Below, in pieces: positions 17,733 through 26,815 of a stretch of 64,000 nt of DNA. Source of the DNA: Microscilla marina ATCC 23134 (GTDB lineage Bacteria; Bacteroidota; Bacteroidia; Cytophagales; Microscillaceae). The stretch spans positions 1-64,000 of the forward strand of contig NZ_AAWS01000008.1 of assembly GCF_000169175.1 (NCBI RefSeq), in the 5' to 3' direction. Numbering within the stretch: position 1 is the stretch's first letter; every line of letters begins with the position of its first letter. Both the position numbers and the translations under genes were made by a program. Under the pieces are notes generated by a model. That model was given only the letters and a program-made list of their open reading frames with translations. It was not told the origin of the DNA and searched no databases.

Positions 17733-18748
17733 CTTTTCAAGACTTGAGTACATTGTTGCCTCTGCCAAATAAACTTACAGGCGTAACATACGCATTGAAA
17801 GCTGACTTTTATCAATAAAAACAGGCTTTGAGCAAAAGTTTTGTAAGAGGAGGCACCACTGTATTTTTGGCAAAGTAAAAATTAAGGCAAATAAAGTGTC
17901 TTATTGCTGAAACAAATTACATTAGTTTATTGGTTTTAATGAAATTATTTGTGTAATTGCAGGTGTAATGAAATTAAATTTTGTGTTATGTCTAAATAAT
18001 GCAATTTTGTACTGAATTATATCTTTATATAGTTAATTCATGACGATTAAAAGTTGTGTGTTTAAAACAGTGTAAAATGAATGTGTAATACAAACTCATC
18101 AGGCCACACAACTTATTCTTAGGTCTCCCCCAATTGTTTTCCCATTGAATTTATAATCATAAAAAAGGCTGATCATTGCTGATCAGCCCCCCTTAACAAA
18201 TAAACAAGCGCTTAGTCCTGAGTTAGTTCCAAAAAGCAAACAAGGTGTTTATATTGCCCTCTGTAATTAATACTTGTTGTTAATAAGTGCTACTCTATTT
18301 AGCTTTTTTTAAAATACCATCACCACCTCGCTTGCTCTCCGAAAACAAGCTCGGAGTTGTGAACCGAACTTGATTCGGAGGTTGTGTGTCCTCACCATAG
18401 CCGTCAGATTAAGAGAAAAAGAGTGAAAAAATCACTTAAAAATACCGTCACCGCCTCAGCGAGTGTCCCCACGCGCTGATCGAATCGCCAAAACTTGGAT
18501 ACTGAAAGATGTTTCACGGAGCGAAAAAAATAGTAGCCTGACGGCTATGGTGTCCTCACCAACCGATCGAAACCCTAAAATCAGCTGTTTTTTGGGTACC
18601 GATATACATCGGTATCTAAGGAAGTGAGTAGCCAGATAGTCATAAATTATTTTGGCTTGTATATAGTTACGTTTGTAGTAATAAACCAATTGGCTGTTCA
18701 AACAGTTAATCAAAAAAACGGATGGATTGGCAAACATTGAATTCAATT
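17733..18748. repeat. 1-kb gap with dispersed repeats and an orphan hairpin
   Basis: No credible gene. A hairpin GGCTGATC-N6-GATCAGCC (18167-18188) is followed by T6 on the minus strand. The segment from about 18426 to 18470 is nearly identical to 63955-64000 (ATCACTTAAAAATACCGTCA...). A REP-like GGTACCGAT...ATCGGTATCTAAGGA lies at 18595-18622. GTAGCCTGACGGCTATGG-type imperfect hairpins lie near 18534 and, inverted, near 18399. Confidence 0.6.
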
Positions 18749-19285
18749 ATGAAATATATAATCACAGCAATCATTATGACTTTAACTTCAACAACCCCCT
18801 CAAAAGTAATTTTCAACTTTGACAAAAATGTCGATATCGAGGCTTGGCGTATTGTAGATGACGTAGTAATGGGGGGCAACTCTTCGGGAGTTTTTAAACT
18901 TAGCCCAGATGGTTTTGGGGTGTTTGAGGGAGCAGTATCACTGGAAAATAACGGGGGTTTTTCATCGGTAAGATACCAGTCGGGCAAGGTAGCAGTAGCA
19001 GGCTACACCAAGGTAGTAATCAAGCTAAAGGGAGACGGTAAAAAATACCAGTTTCGGCTGAAGTCCAATGCCAACGACTACTATTCTTACATTACCACCT
19101 TTACTACTTCGGGCGAGTGGCAGGAGGTGAGTGTGCCGTTAAAAGACCTGGCACCTTCGTTTAGAGGGAGAATGTTAGATATGCCCCACTTTTCTTCAGA
19201 GGCATTTGAAGAATTGGCTTTTTTGATTGCCAATAAAAAAGCAGAAAAATTCAGGCTGTTAATTGATCGCATACTATTGAAGTAG
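18749..19285 (+). CDS. CIA30-family (complex I intermediate-associated protein 30-like) secreted protein
   Basis: The protein has the CIA30 fold, a carbohydrate-binding-like beta-sandwich: IVDDVVMGGNSSGVFKL (the W/DxVMGG-S signature), VSLENNGGFSSVR, then FRLKSNANDYYSY and W-x-V-x(2)-PLKDL. In mitochondria the family assists complex I assembly; bacterial members are of unknown role and often secreted. The ATG at 18749 gives a weak signal-like start MKYIITAIIMTLTSTTPS; an in-frame ATG at 18722 adds nine residues and cannot be excluded. It converges on the outer-membrane protein gene at 19349. Confidence 0.8.
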   Translation: MKYIITAIIMTLTSTTPSKVIFNFDKNVDIEAWRIVDDVVMGGNSSGVFKLSPDGFGVFEGAVSLENNGGFSSVRYQSGKVAVAGYTKVVIKLKGDGKKYQFRLKSNANDYYSYITTFTTSGEWQEVSVPLKDLAPSFRGRMLDMPHFSSEAFEELAFLIANKKAEKFRLLIDRILLK

Positions 19286-19348
19286 CCAACCAACGTTACA
19301 CAACAGCTCAAACAAGGCTGTCCATTGCTCAATGAACCGCCTTGTTTG

Positions 19349-20017
19349 TCATAATCCAATGCCAAAACCGTACAAAGCCCTGATGCCTATGGTATACACT
19401 CCGTTGAGTTCTGGAGTGAGCGTAGAGTAACCTTCCAGCGTTACAACGCCACTGCCTACCTTCATTCTACCCCCCAAGTGTAAATAAATGCCTTGCAAAG
19501 GCACAGTAGCTTTGCTATAATCGGGAGTAATGGTAGGATCAGCTATTACACTTTCGGTGATGCGGTTCAGCAGGCTATTGTTTATAAGGTGTATGTTAGA
19601 GTAACTGTAGCCTATGCCTACAAAACCACCAAATTGTTCAAACGAGTTTTTGGTAGCACCCGCCCCCAGGTTTAGATTAAACGACAGGGTAGACATAAAT
19701 GCCCAGGATTTTTTTTCAAAACTGCTAGACAATAAGTTACCAAATAAAAAATCGTTGTTGAGGTTGATAGAAAAACTGCTGCTTCCTTCGCCATCTTCTT
19801 CAAAAAAATTGAAACGAGGTGAGTAAGATATGCCCGGAAAATATTGGGCGTCTTTTACCTCTGCCAGGTTTGTGTTTTGTGTATTGACTCCATATTCATA
19901 CCTCAAAAACAAATTACTTACCCCTGCTTCATGCATTACTTCTATGCTGGTTTGCGCCTGGAGTGTGGGCAAAAAAACAATGGTAATAAAGAGTAACAGT
20001 ACACTTAGTTTTTTCAT
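19349..20017 (-). CDS. Secreted probable outer-membrane beta-barrel protein
   Basis: Not assigned to a named family. It has 222 residues with a clear signal peptide (MKKLSVLLLFITIVFLPTLQAQ). The rest is alternating hydrophobic/polar beta-strand sequence rich in S, N, G and aromatics (SFSINLNNDFLFG, GIYLHLGGRMKVG). It ends in an aromatic-rich strand (TIGIRALYGFGIGL), typical of small 8-strand outer-membrane barrels of Bacteroidota. It is only 64 bp from the CIA30-like gene on the opposite strand, and 98 bp downstream of the phosphatase gene on the same strand. Confidence 0.6.
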   Translation of the reverse strand: MKKLSVLLLFITIVFLPTLQAQTSIEVMHEAGVSNLFLRYEYGVNTQNTNLAEVKDAQYFPGISYSPRFNFFEEDGEGSSSFSINLNNDFLFGNLLSSSFEKKSWAFMSTLSFNLNLGAGATKNSFEQFGGFVGIGYSYSNIHLINNSLLNRITESVIADPTITPDYSKATVPLQGIYLHLGGRMKVGSGVVTLEGYSTLTPELNGVYTIGIRALYGFGIGL

Positions 20018-20115
20018 TGTATTTATACTTAAAGCTTTTCATTGCAAAGTAAGTGCACATCTGCTAAACTGAAGGGTTTATACTTAGGAAAACGCAAAAA
20101 GTGAGTAAACCACTA

Positions 20116-22017
20116 TTATTCTATAGTTGAATTTGTCTGGTTCAGCTTTAATACCTGCTGAGATACGTGTTCGTCAAATTTAAATCCAATCAATAAAACA
20201 TCATCTATTTGTGCACCCTTGCCAATCCAGTCCAGCAGAGTTTGCTCATATACTGCTTTTTGCTTTTCAAAATCTAATTGGTGGTGATCCAGCAACATCT
20301 GACGCAAACGCTTGCCCATAAATTTTCTTTTTTCAGGTCCCCCAAACTGGTCTTGGTAACCGTCTGAAAACATATAACATACCGTAGTATGGTCAAGGGC
20401 AATGGTATGCTTGGTAAAAGTGCGTTCGTCTTTGTTGATCACCACATCTCCAATCGGATAACGATCTCCTTTGATGGTGTGTAGCTCACCTTGCTGAATA
20501 TACACCAAAGGATTTTTGGCGCCCGCAAAATGCAATTGCTGGGTAACTGTATCTATTACTATCATTGCCATATCCATACCGTCTTGATTGAGGGTGTCTT
20601 TTTGGCGCAACGAATCACGAATGCCTATGTGCAAGTTTTTGAGAATGAGGTCAGGTTCAGTGACCTGTTTTTGATTTACTATTTCGTTGAGCAATGCACT
20701 ACCCACCATACTCATAAAAGCCCCTGGTACACCGTGCCCGGTACAATCTATAGCAGCATAAACCACTTTTTTGTCAACCACCCCAAACCAATAAAAATCA
20801 CCACTGACAATTTGATAAGGACGGTAATAAATAAACGACTGAGGAAGCACAGTTTTAATCAAGGTTTGGTCGGGCAAAATGGCTTGCTGAATGCGTTGGG
20901 CGTAGTTGATACTTTCGGTAATTTTTTTGTTCTTGCTGCCTATCTGCTCATTTTTATTTCTTATTTCTTCGTTTTGCTGCTCAATTTCAAAGTTTCGTTC
21001 TTTTAGTTGATTGCGTTGTACAGTAAGCAACGCGTTGGTATGTTTTTGTATTCGGTTATTTCTATATAACACAAATGCCAGCACCAGCAGCAATACAAGC
21101 CCTACCGTAATCGACGAAATCAAGGTGCGTTGTCGAGCCTTGTCCAGCTCTAGTCTATCTAGCTTTTGGCGTTGTTTGAGCAGTTGCAAGGCGCCATCTT
21201 TTAACTTTAGTTGGTTGTTTTTAATTTCCAACTCTTTGATTACCAAACTATCGGCAAGTTTTAAGCGTATCGACTCTGCAATAAACAAACTGTCAGAAAG
21301 ACTATCTTTGGCGAGTTCCAGTAGTTTTTGAGCTATTTCACGTTGCTGTAGTTTTATTCCTGCACTTTTCAGGCGTTTATCTATAGCTTTTAGTTTGGTT
21401 TGTTTGGCAAGCAATTCCCGTTCCTTGGCCCTCAGTTCTACATCCTTGTCTTTGAGTTCATACTCTTTAGAGCTTAATTTATCTTTGGTAGAAGTGGCAA
21501 GAAAAGTAAGGTAATCGGTAAACTCTACATATAGTTTTTGATAATATTTGCGTGCTTTTCGGTAGCGACCTTTCTTTTTTTCACGCAGCGTATTATAGGT
21601 AGGAATGGCATTTTCGGTCAAAAAACGGTATACCTGCCATTTGTCTATAGCGTTGTTGCGGTACAGTTCACGGTAAATGTCATAAGCTTTTTCGTAATAT
21701 TTGGCGGCCGCTAGGTAATCATCACGAAAAGACGCTGACAAATCGCCCAGATTGGTATAAGCCATGGCCATGCCAGTAGTATAAGAAATGTCCATTGCCA
21801 GTCCTAAGGCACGTTTGGTATAACTCTCGGCTGCACTTGGGCTGCTCTTCTGGAGCAAGCCACCCAGTTTGTTCAATACATCTACTTGGTTATTGTCTTT
21901 TTTGCTTGCGTCTACCAGTATTTTTAGGCTGTTAATTTTATGGCTTTGTGCCTCAACCATGGCTGGAAGAAAAGGTAGCACAATGGCAAACAACACACCC
22001 AATAATTTATTTATCAC
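20116..22017 (-). CDS. TPR-containing SpoIIE-type serine phosphatase
   Basis: A 633-residue membrane-anchored PP2C/SpoIIE phosphatase, likely removing phosphate from a STAS-type protein. It has a signal peptide (INKLLGVLFAIVLPFLPAMVEAQ) from a GTG start and tetratricopeptide-like helices (VLNKLGGLLQ..., AYTNLGDLSASFRDDYLAAA). A long coiled coil spans about 160-295. A transmembrane segment (SSITVGLVLLLVLAFVLYR, about 300-320) and a second coiled coil follow, then the phosphatase with VSGDFYWF, AIDCTGHGVPGAFMS and MFSDGYQDQFGG (metal-binding aspartates). It resembles the phosphatases at 26816 and 33486 only in the catalytic part. Confidence 0.88.
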   Translation of the reverse strand: MINKLLGVLFAIVLPFLPAMVEAQSHKINSLKILVDASKKDNNQVDVLNKLGGLLQKSSPSAAESYTKRALGLAMDISYTTGMAMAYTNLGDLSASFRDDYLAAAKYYEKAYDIYRELYRNNAIDKWQVYRFLTENAIPTYNTLREKKKGRYRKARKYYQKLYVEFTDYLTFLATSTKDKLSSKEYELKDKDVELRAKERELLAKQTKLKAIDKRLKSAGIKLQQREIAQKLLELAKDSLSDSLFIAESIRLKLADSLVIKELEIKNNQLKLKDGALQLLKQRQKLDRLELDKARQRTLISSITVGLVLLLVLAFVLYRNNRIQKHTNALLTVQRNQLKERNFEIEQQNEEIRNKNEQIGSKNKKITESINYAQRIQQAILPDQTLIKTVLPQSFIYYRPYQIVSGDFYWFGVVDKKVVYAAIDCTGHGVPGAFMSMVGSALLNEIVNQKQVTEPDLILKNLHIGIRDSLRQKDTLNQDGMDMAMIVIDTVTQQLHFAGAKNPLVYIQQGELHTIKGDRYPIGDVVINKDERTFTKHTIALDHTTVCYMFSDGYQDQFGGPEKRKFMGKRLRQMLLDHHQLDFEKQKAVYEQTLLDWIGKGAQIDDVLLIGFKFDEHVSQQVLKLNQTNSTIE

Positions 22018-22369
22018 ATCTACAACTTTAAATTCGAAAGATAGCCCAAATGATTGTGCTGAACTTAAGGAAAGTTCTGTGCTAAGTAATGGACAAAAAA
22101 TAATCTTTCGATTTAGGAAATGACCTTCACTACTGATACTTCGTTATTTTTAGCCTTTGGCAGAGCTCGGCACAGCAAAGCTGTAGCCATCGGTTATTGC
22201 TCGTAGCGCTGCTACGAACGCAAAAAACGCCTCGTCTCAGTGGTAAATCTCTATCTCCAAATGGATACCTTATTTTTCAACCATTACTAAAAAGGCAAAA
22301 ACTATACCCAGCCCTTGTTGCACTATGCAGTTTTAAACTACTTTGGGCGATATTTGTTGTTCGAAGCTT
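22018..22369. repeat. Gap holding a dispersed hairpin repeat
   Basis: 22141-22243 matches, in inverted orientation, the element at 37509-37603 between iorA and iorB. It includes the palindrome TCGTAGCGCTGCTACGA. No gene is present; the rest of the gap shows nothing notable. Confidence 0.65.
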
Positions 22370-22990
22370 TTAGTTTTTTGCCTGAGCAACATCCATCAGT
22401 AATTTTTTAAACTTATCGGTATTGTAAGCCGCCATCCCAGTATGTTTTACTACGATTTTGCCTTGTGGCGAAATCACAAAAGTAGTAGGGATAGTTTTCG
22501 AACTATAAGCAGGGGGCAATGCGGTTGCTTGAGTATACACCGGAAAACTGTACCCTTTACGCTGAATAAATCGGGCAGCTTTTTTAGGGTCGTCATCCAG
22601 CGACAGCATCACAAACTTGATATGTTTAGAATGCACTTCTTTGTATAATTGATGAATATCGGGCATTTCGGCAATGCAAGGAGGGCACCACGAAGCCCAT
22701 ATATTCAAAAAAACGGTTTTACCCCTTAGGTCGTTAAAGTTGAAAAGTTTGCCGTCCAACGACCGCAGTTGAAAATTATAAGGAGCAGTCGTTTGTGCTT
22801 CTTTTTTGTGAGCGCTTGCCTGTACAAAGCCTGTTTTTAGTACCATTTGCTGCATGCCTGAGGCAAGGTCTTTATACCAACCTGTGACCCACAAAATGCC
22901 TATGACTGTTAGGAATACTGCCCACTCGATAAGTTCTCGCTTGAGCGATTTCTTTTTTTTCTTCTTTGAGTGTTTTTCTTGATTTGTCAT
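22370..22990 (-). CDS. Membrane-anchored TlpA/ResA-like thiol-disulfide oxidoreductase
   Basis: A 206-residue thioredoxin-fold protein facing the periplasm. A lysine-rich start is followed by one membrane segment (WAVFLTVIGILWVTGWY, about 28-45), which would act as an uncleaved anchor. The thioredoxin domain has the active site WASWCPPCIAEMPDI (CPPC, about 93-107) and the cis-proline loop KTIPTTFVI. TlpA/ResA proteins reduce disulfides for cytochrome c maturation or oxidative-stress defence; the target here is unknown. It is flanked by gaps on both sides and is probably monocistronic. Confidence 0.88.
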   Translation of the reverse strand: MTNQEKHSKKKKKKSLKRELIEWAVFLTVIGILWVTGWYKDLASGMQQMVLKTGFVQASAHKKEAQTTAPYNFQLRSLDGKLFNFNDLRGKTVFLNIWASWCPPCIAEMPDIHQLYKEVHSKHIKFVMLSLDDDPKKAARFIQRKGYSFPVYTQATALPPAYSSKTIPTTFVISPQGKIVVKHTGMAAYNTDKFKKLLMDVAQAKN

Positions 22991-23339
22991 TCTTGATCTT
23001 CGATCTAATTACTACCACAAAACAAAGGCAATGGTAAAATAATTCACTGTAGTGACCGCCTTTTATCTGCTTGGTATGCTACATGTGTTGTTGTTGTACG
23101 TGGTGATAAGTGGTAACCTTTGCAAAAGATGCAAAGCACTTATACGGATTTGTAATACATAGGTTGCTACCTATAAATACTGCTATTATGAACTTGTAAC
23201 CATTCTCTGAAATCACCGTTTAGATCATAGCTAACTGCTTGAAATATTGAGAATTATCATTTGATGCGTGTGCATGAAATGATGATTTATATTGAGATAT
23301 ATAAGTTTATTATAAAAATAGTACAAAATATTGAATGCA
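22991..23339. other. Gap between divergent genes, nothing notable
   Basis: An AT-rich region between the minus-strand TlpA-like gene and the plus-strand porP-ompA gene. It should contain both promoters, but I see no ORF, clear repeat or convincing -33/-7 pair. Confidence 0.3.
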
Positions 23340-24809
23340 ATGAATTACAAATGTCTGCTATTAAGTTTATTTACCTTTACCCTAATCGTTCATAATCAAC
23401 TCATCGCCCAAACTGCCACTTATTCGCAGTATCACCTTTCGCCTATGCAAACCAATCCGGCAATGATAGGTACGTATAACCAACCCTTTGCCCTGGCGAG
23501 TTACCGTCAGGTAAGCCTGGGAAGCGGTTTATTAGGCTCCAACACTGCCTTCGAGACACCTATGATGTCGTTGTTGTACCCCATAAAGTCTAAAAACAAA
23601 GGAAGGCTCGGTGGCACTGGTTTTTCAGTGATCAATGACCGGGCAGGCGGGGGAGGCACCCTACAGACCACTGGTCTACAGGCGGGGTTTGCGTATAATC
23701 AGCAACTAGGCAAAACCCATTATTTAAGCATGGGGGTGCAAGGAGGTTATTTTTGGCAAAACCTCAATACATCTCAACTTACTACCGGCAATCAATGGGT
23801 TGATGGGCAGTTTTTGGGCGAAATAGCCAGCAACGAAGCAATAGGAGTAGCCCCCGTGAGTTTCCCTACTGCGAGTGCTGGTTTATACTGGTACTTTACC
23901 AATGCCGACTCTACTTCTGACATAAAGGCTTACCTTGGAGTGTCGGGGCAAAACCTAAACCGTCCTGATGTATCTTTTAACCCCAACCAACAAGAACTGT
24001 TACCGATCAACCTGGTGGTAACAGGAGGCATTACTGTATTTGACAATCAAACCATCAAAGTGATGCCCAATGTTCGGTGGGTAGAACGAATAGGCTTAAG
24101 TCGACAGATCAACGCTGGTACTTTGCTTTGGTACCAGTTGGGCTCTCCCGAAGACCAACCTCAGACAAATGTAGGACTGGGTATGTGGTACAACTCGCAC
24201 GGCATAGCCAATGTATCGTTTGAGTTTAACCAGCCTCACTATATGGTAGCCATTGGGTATGGTTTTGCGGCTACTAAAAGCGCTCCACAGGTAAATACCT
24301 TTGAGGTAAAATTAGGGCTAAAAATTGGCAAGCCTTATGTGAAAAACACTTTTGAACGAAAAAAACGACCAAAGAAAATTACCGTAGTGCCCCAGGAAGA
24401 AAAGGTAGTACCATCGCCATCAGTAGCCACTAACAAAAAGGCTCCTGCTGAAAAGCACCTGGAGTTGTTGGCAAAATCAGTGTATTTTGAATACAAAAAG
24501 AATTACCTGATCAACCCGGCAAAAGCATACCTCAATCAAGTGGTCAATGTATTGAAGAAATACCCGGAGATCGAGCTCGAAATACAAGGGCATACTTGTG
24601 ATATTAGCCAGTCAGAAGCCAATAACCAACAATTGTCGGAAGACAGAGCGCAAAAAGTGAAGGCTTATCTGGTTAAAAACGGGATAAATGCCCAAAGACT
24701 CACTACTACTGGTTTTGGCTCAAAACAGCCTGCTTTCCCTAACGATGACTACTACAACCGGGTAAGAAACCGCCGGGTACAGTTTAAGGTAGTCAAAGAC
24801 AAAAAGTAG
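23340..24809 (+). CDS. PorP/SprF-OmpA fusion, type IX secretion-associated outer-membrane protein
   Basis: From the ATG at 23340 it has 489 residues (a TTG three codons upstream is less likely). A signal peptide (NYKCLLLSLFTFTLIVHNQLI) leads into a PorP/SprF barrel: TYSQYHLSPMQTNPAMIGTY is the family signature, and alternating strands run to about 330. A basic linker (KKRPKKI) is followed by a C-terminal OmpA-like peptidoglycan-binding domain (VYFEYKKNYL, EIQGHTCDISQSEANNQQLS, NRRVQFKV). PorP/SprF proteins attach T9SS cargo or adhesins to the surface. Fusion to OmpA would tie the barrel to the cell wall, joining the roles of PorP and PorE. No partner adhesin is adjacent. Confidence 0.88.
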   Translation: MNYKCLLLSLFTFTLIVHNQLIAQTATYSQYHLSPMQTNPAMIGTYNQPFALASYRQVSLGSGLLGSNTAFETPMMSLLYPIKSKNKGRLGGTGFSVINDRAGGGGTLQTTGLQAGFAYNQQLGKTHYLSMGVQGGYFWQNLNTSQLTTGNQWVDGQFLGEIASNEAIGVAPVSFPTASAGLYWYFTNADSTSDIKAYLGVSGQNLNRPDVSFNPNQQELLPINLVVTGGITVFDNQTIKVMPNVRWVERIGLSRQINAGTLLWYQLGSPEDQPQTNVGLGMWYNSHGIANVSFEFNQPHYMVAIGYGFAATKSAPQVNTFEVKLGLKIGKPYVKNTFERKKRPKKITVVPQEEKVVPSPSVATNKKAPAEKHLELLAKSVYFEYKKNYLINPAKAYLNQVVNVLKKYPEIELEIQGHTCDISQSEANNQQLSEDRAQKVKAYLVKNGINAQRLTTTGFGSKQPAFPNDDYYNRVRNRRVQFKVVKDKK

Positions 24810-24853
24810 AGAGTTAGGGAAAGAGCAAAGCAATAGACCTGAACCATTAAAAA

Positions 24854-24884
24854 AAAGGTGAACATTTCGACAGTGTTCACCTTT
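24854..24884. terminator. Bidirectional terminator between porP-ompA and gmhA
   Basis: A perfect 11-bp stem AAAGGTGAACA/TGTTCACCTTT with a 9-nt loop, in the 115-bp space between two convergent genes. Confidence 0.8.
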
Positions 24885-24924
24885 ACCTTCTTTAGTGTCT
24901 GGAGTGCTTGGGACTTGCCCAATG

Positions 24925-25503
24925 TTATTGTACTACCAATTGTTGTTCAATTAAGCCAATCAGAATGTGGATAATTTTGATGTGGATTTCCTGAATACGG
25001 TCGGCATAGCCAAAGTGAGGCACTACAATTTCAACATCTGCCATACCCGCAAGTTTACCCCCGTCTTTTCCTGTCAGTATGACTGTTTTCATTCCCTTGG
25101 CTTGAGCCGCTTCTACAGCCTTTATGATATTGTTTGAATTGCCACTGGTGCTCAGGCCCAACAGCACATCTTCTGCTTTGCCCAAGCCCTCTACAAAACG
25201 AGAAAAAACAAATTCATAACCATAGTCATTAGACACACAAGACATGTGGCTGGGGTCGGAGATGGCAAGCGCTGCCAATGCCTGGCGGTTATCGCGATAA
25301 CGCCCTGAAAGTTCTTCGGCAAAGTGCATGGCGTCGCAGTGTGACCCCCCGTTGCCACAAGACATTACCTTGCCGCCTTGTCGCATGGCACTTGCCATTA
25401 TTTGGGCTGCTTGAGCTATTTTCTGAATATTTTCGGGCTGGTTAACAAACTTTTCCAGTACCGATTGAGCCTCGGTCAGCTCTTTTAATATAAATTGTTC
25501 CAT
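24925..25503 (-). CDS. gmhA: Phosphoheptose isomerase GmhA
   Basis: GmhA converts sedoheptulose-7-phosphate to D-glycero-D-manno-heptose-7-phosphate, the first step of ADP-heptose synthesis for LPS. From the ATG at 25503 (MEQFILKEL) it has 192 residues, the E. coli length; an upstream in-frame start would add 16 unlikely residues. SIS-domain motifs are [27 protein letters not shown]-like [20 protein letters not shown] and [20 protein letters not shown] with the catalytic Glu/His. Agreement with the enterobacterial protein, as remembered, is unusually close over the whole length. No other heptose gene is adjacent. Confidence 0.95.
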   Translation of the reverse strand: MEQFILKELTEAQSVLEKFVNQPENIQKIAQAAQIMASAMRQGGKVMSCGNGGSHCDAMHFAEELSGRYRDNRQALAALAISDPSHMSCVSNDYGYEFVFSRFVEGLGKAEDVLLGLSTSGNSNNIIKAVEAAQAKGMKTVILTGKDGGKLAGMADVEIVVPHFGYADRIQEIHIKIIHILIGLIEQQLVVQ

Positions 25504-25901
25504 AAAAAAGTCTAATTCAAGTGAGGGAGTTGTATTCCCTGCGGTTGGCAAAATTAGTACTTTAGGGCAATGGTAAAAATTTAGTGATTGGTTTCTTTAT
25601 AAGGGCAATATAGTAGGGTAGGCAGTCGTGGTGATACTTGGGTTTGAGTAGCAGGAGGGAGTAGGTTTGTAGTAGCCAAATTGTGAGCTAAAGAAAGCCT
25701 GTTGCCAATTGTAAAAAAGCTATAGACTAAGTAACAATAAGCCTTGACTACACATATCAATACAATTAACTACAAATGGACTTTGCCCACTTATAGTGGG
25801 TTAATTATATTCGCTTGTCAGATATATTTAATTGTGGCTCAGTACTTAACCAAAAAAAACTATACTTTTACACCCCAATCAAAGTAAAAAAGACTATCAG
25901 A
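25504..25901. other. Divergent gap between gmhA and psd
   Basis: No ORF of note and no repeat recognised. It must contain promoters for both genes. A TTGCCCACTTATAGTGGGTTAA segment (about 25787-25804, CCCACTTATAGTGGG hairpin) lies about 100 bp upstream of psd and could be a regulatory palindrome. Confidence 0.35.
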
Positions 25902-26783
25902 ATGCAGGAAATAAAGTATATAGATCGAAAAACCCAACAAATTATTTACGAAAATCCACCCGGAGAGGGCTTATTAAAGTTTTTATACTACAATCCTTTT
26001 GGGCAACTTCCGTTGCATTTGGTGGTCAAGCGTAAACTGTTGTCAACTTTGTATGGCAAACTTATGAGCAGCCCCCGTTCAAAAAAGAACATCCAACCCT
26101 TTGTAGATACATACAACATTGACATGAGCGAAGCCTTACTGCCTACCAGTGAGTTTAATTCGTTCAATGAGTTTTTTTATCGTAAGCTAAAGCCTGAAGT
26201 AAGACCAATAGAAGAGGGGGTGGTATCGCCGGCAGATGGCAAAATGCTGGTTTTTGAAAATATAAGCGAGTTGCGTAGTTTTTTTGTCAAAGGCAATCAG
26301 TTTACCCTCGAAAAATTTCTGAAAGATCAGGCACTGGCAGCAAAATACCAAAATGCATCGTTGATACTGGTGCGTTTGGCACCTACCGATTATCACAGGT
26401 TTCATTTTCCCCTAAGTGGCGTTGCGTATGCCTCCTACAACATTTCGGGCAGGTATTATTCAGTATCGCCTTATGCTGTTACCCCCGACTTTGCCAGGGT
26501 TTTTTGTGAAAACAAAAGAACATATACTATTTTGTCAAGCCCCACCAGAGGCGATGTGCTCATAAGCCCGGTAGGAGCCACCATGGTGGGTACTATTATC
26601 AATACTTATGAACCCAATACTCAGGTAAACAAAGGAGACGAAATGGGATATTTCGCTTTTGGTGGTTCTTCGTTGTTAATGTTGATCGACCGGGATCAAG
26701 TACAATTGGATGAAGACCTGCTGGCCAACACCCGTCAGGGAATGGAGACATCGGTATTGATGGGTGAAAGAATAGGTGTTTAG
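25902..26783 (+). CDS. psd: Phosphatidylserine decarboxylase
   Basis: This membrane-associated enzyme converts phosphatidylserine to phosphatidylethanolamine. From the ATG at 25902 (MQEIKYIDRKTQQIIYENPP) it has 293 residues; the longer frame from a TTG at 25815 adds an unlikely leader. Diagnostic blocks are FNEFFYRKLKPEVRPIEEG, VSPADGKM, the catalytic histidine in DYHRFHFPLSG, and the GGSS self-cleavage site in YFAFGGSSLLMLI, where the pyruvoyl group forms on serine. The layout fits the type II/plant-like group found in Bacteroidota. The usual partner pssA is not adjacent. Confidence 0.95.
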   Translation: MQEIKYIDRKTQQIIYENPPGEGLLKFLYYNPFGQLPLHLVVKRKLLSTLYGKLMSSPRSKKNIQPFVDTYNIDMSEALLPTSEFNSFNEFFYRKLKPEVRPIEEGVVSPADGKMLVFENISELRSFFVKGNQFTLEKFLKDQALAAKYQNASLILVRLAPTDYHRFHFPLSGVAYASYNISGRYYSVSPYAVTPDFARVFCENKRTYTILSSPTRGDVLISPVGATMVGTIINTYEPNTQVNKGDEMGYFAFGGSSLLMLIDRDQVQLDEDLLANTRQGMETSVLMGERIGV

Positions 26784-26815
26784 ATGCACGATTTCAGGGC
26801 AATCGTCACCGAATG

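Noticed and set aside
18456-18746. 96-residue minus-strand ORF in the 17.7-18.7 kb gap
   Set aside because: It consists largely of repeat sequence shared with 63955-64000 and has no protein-like features.
25815-25901. Longer psd start (TTG)
   Set aside because: The added 29 residues do not match the family; the ATG at 25902 gives the usual N-terminus.
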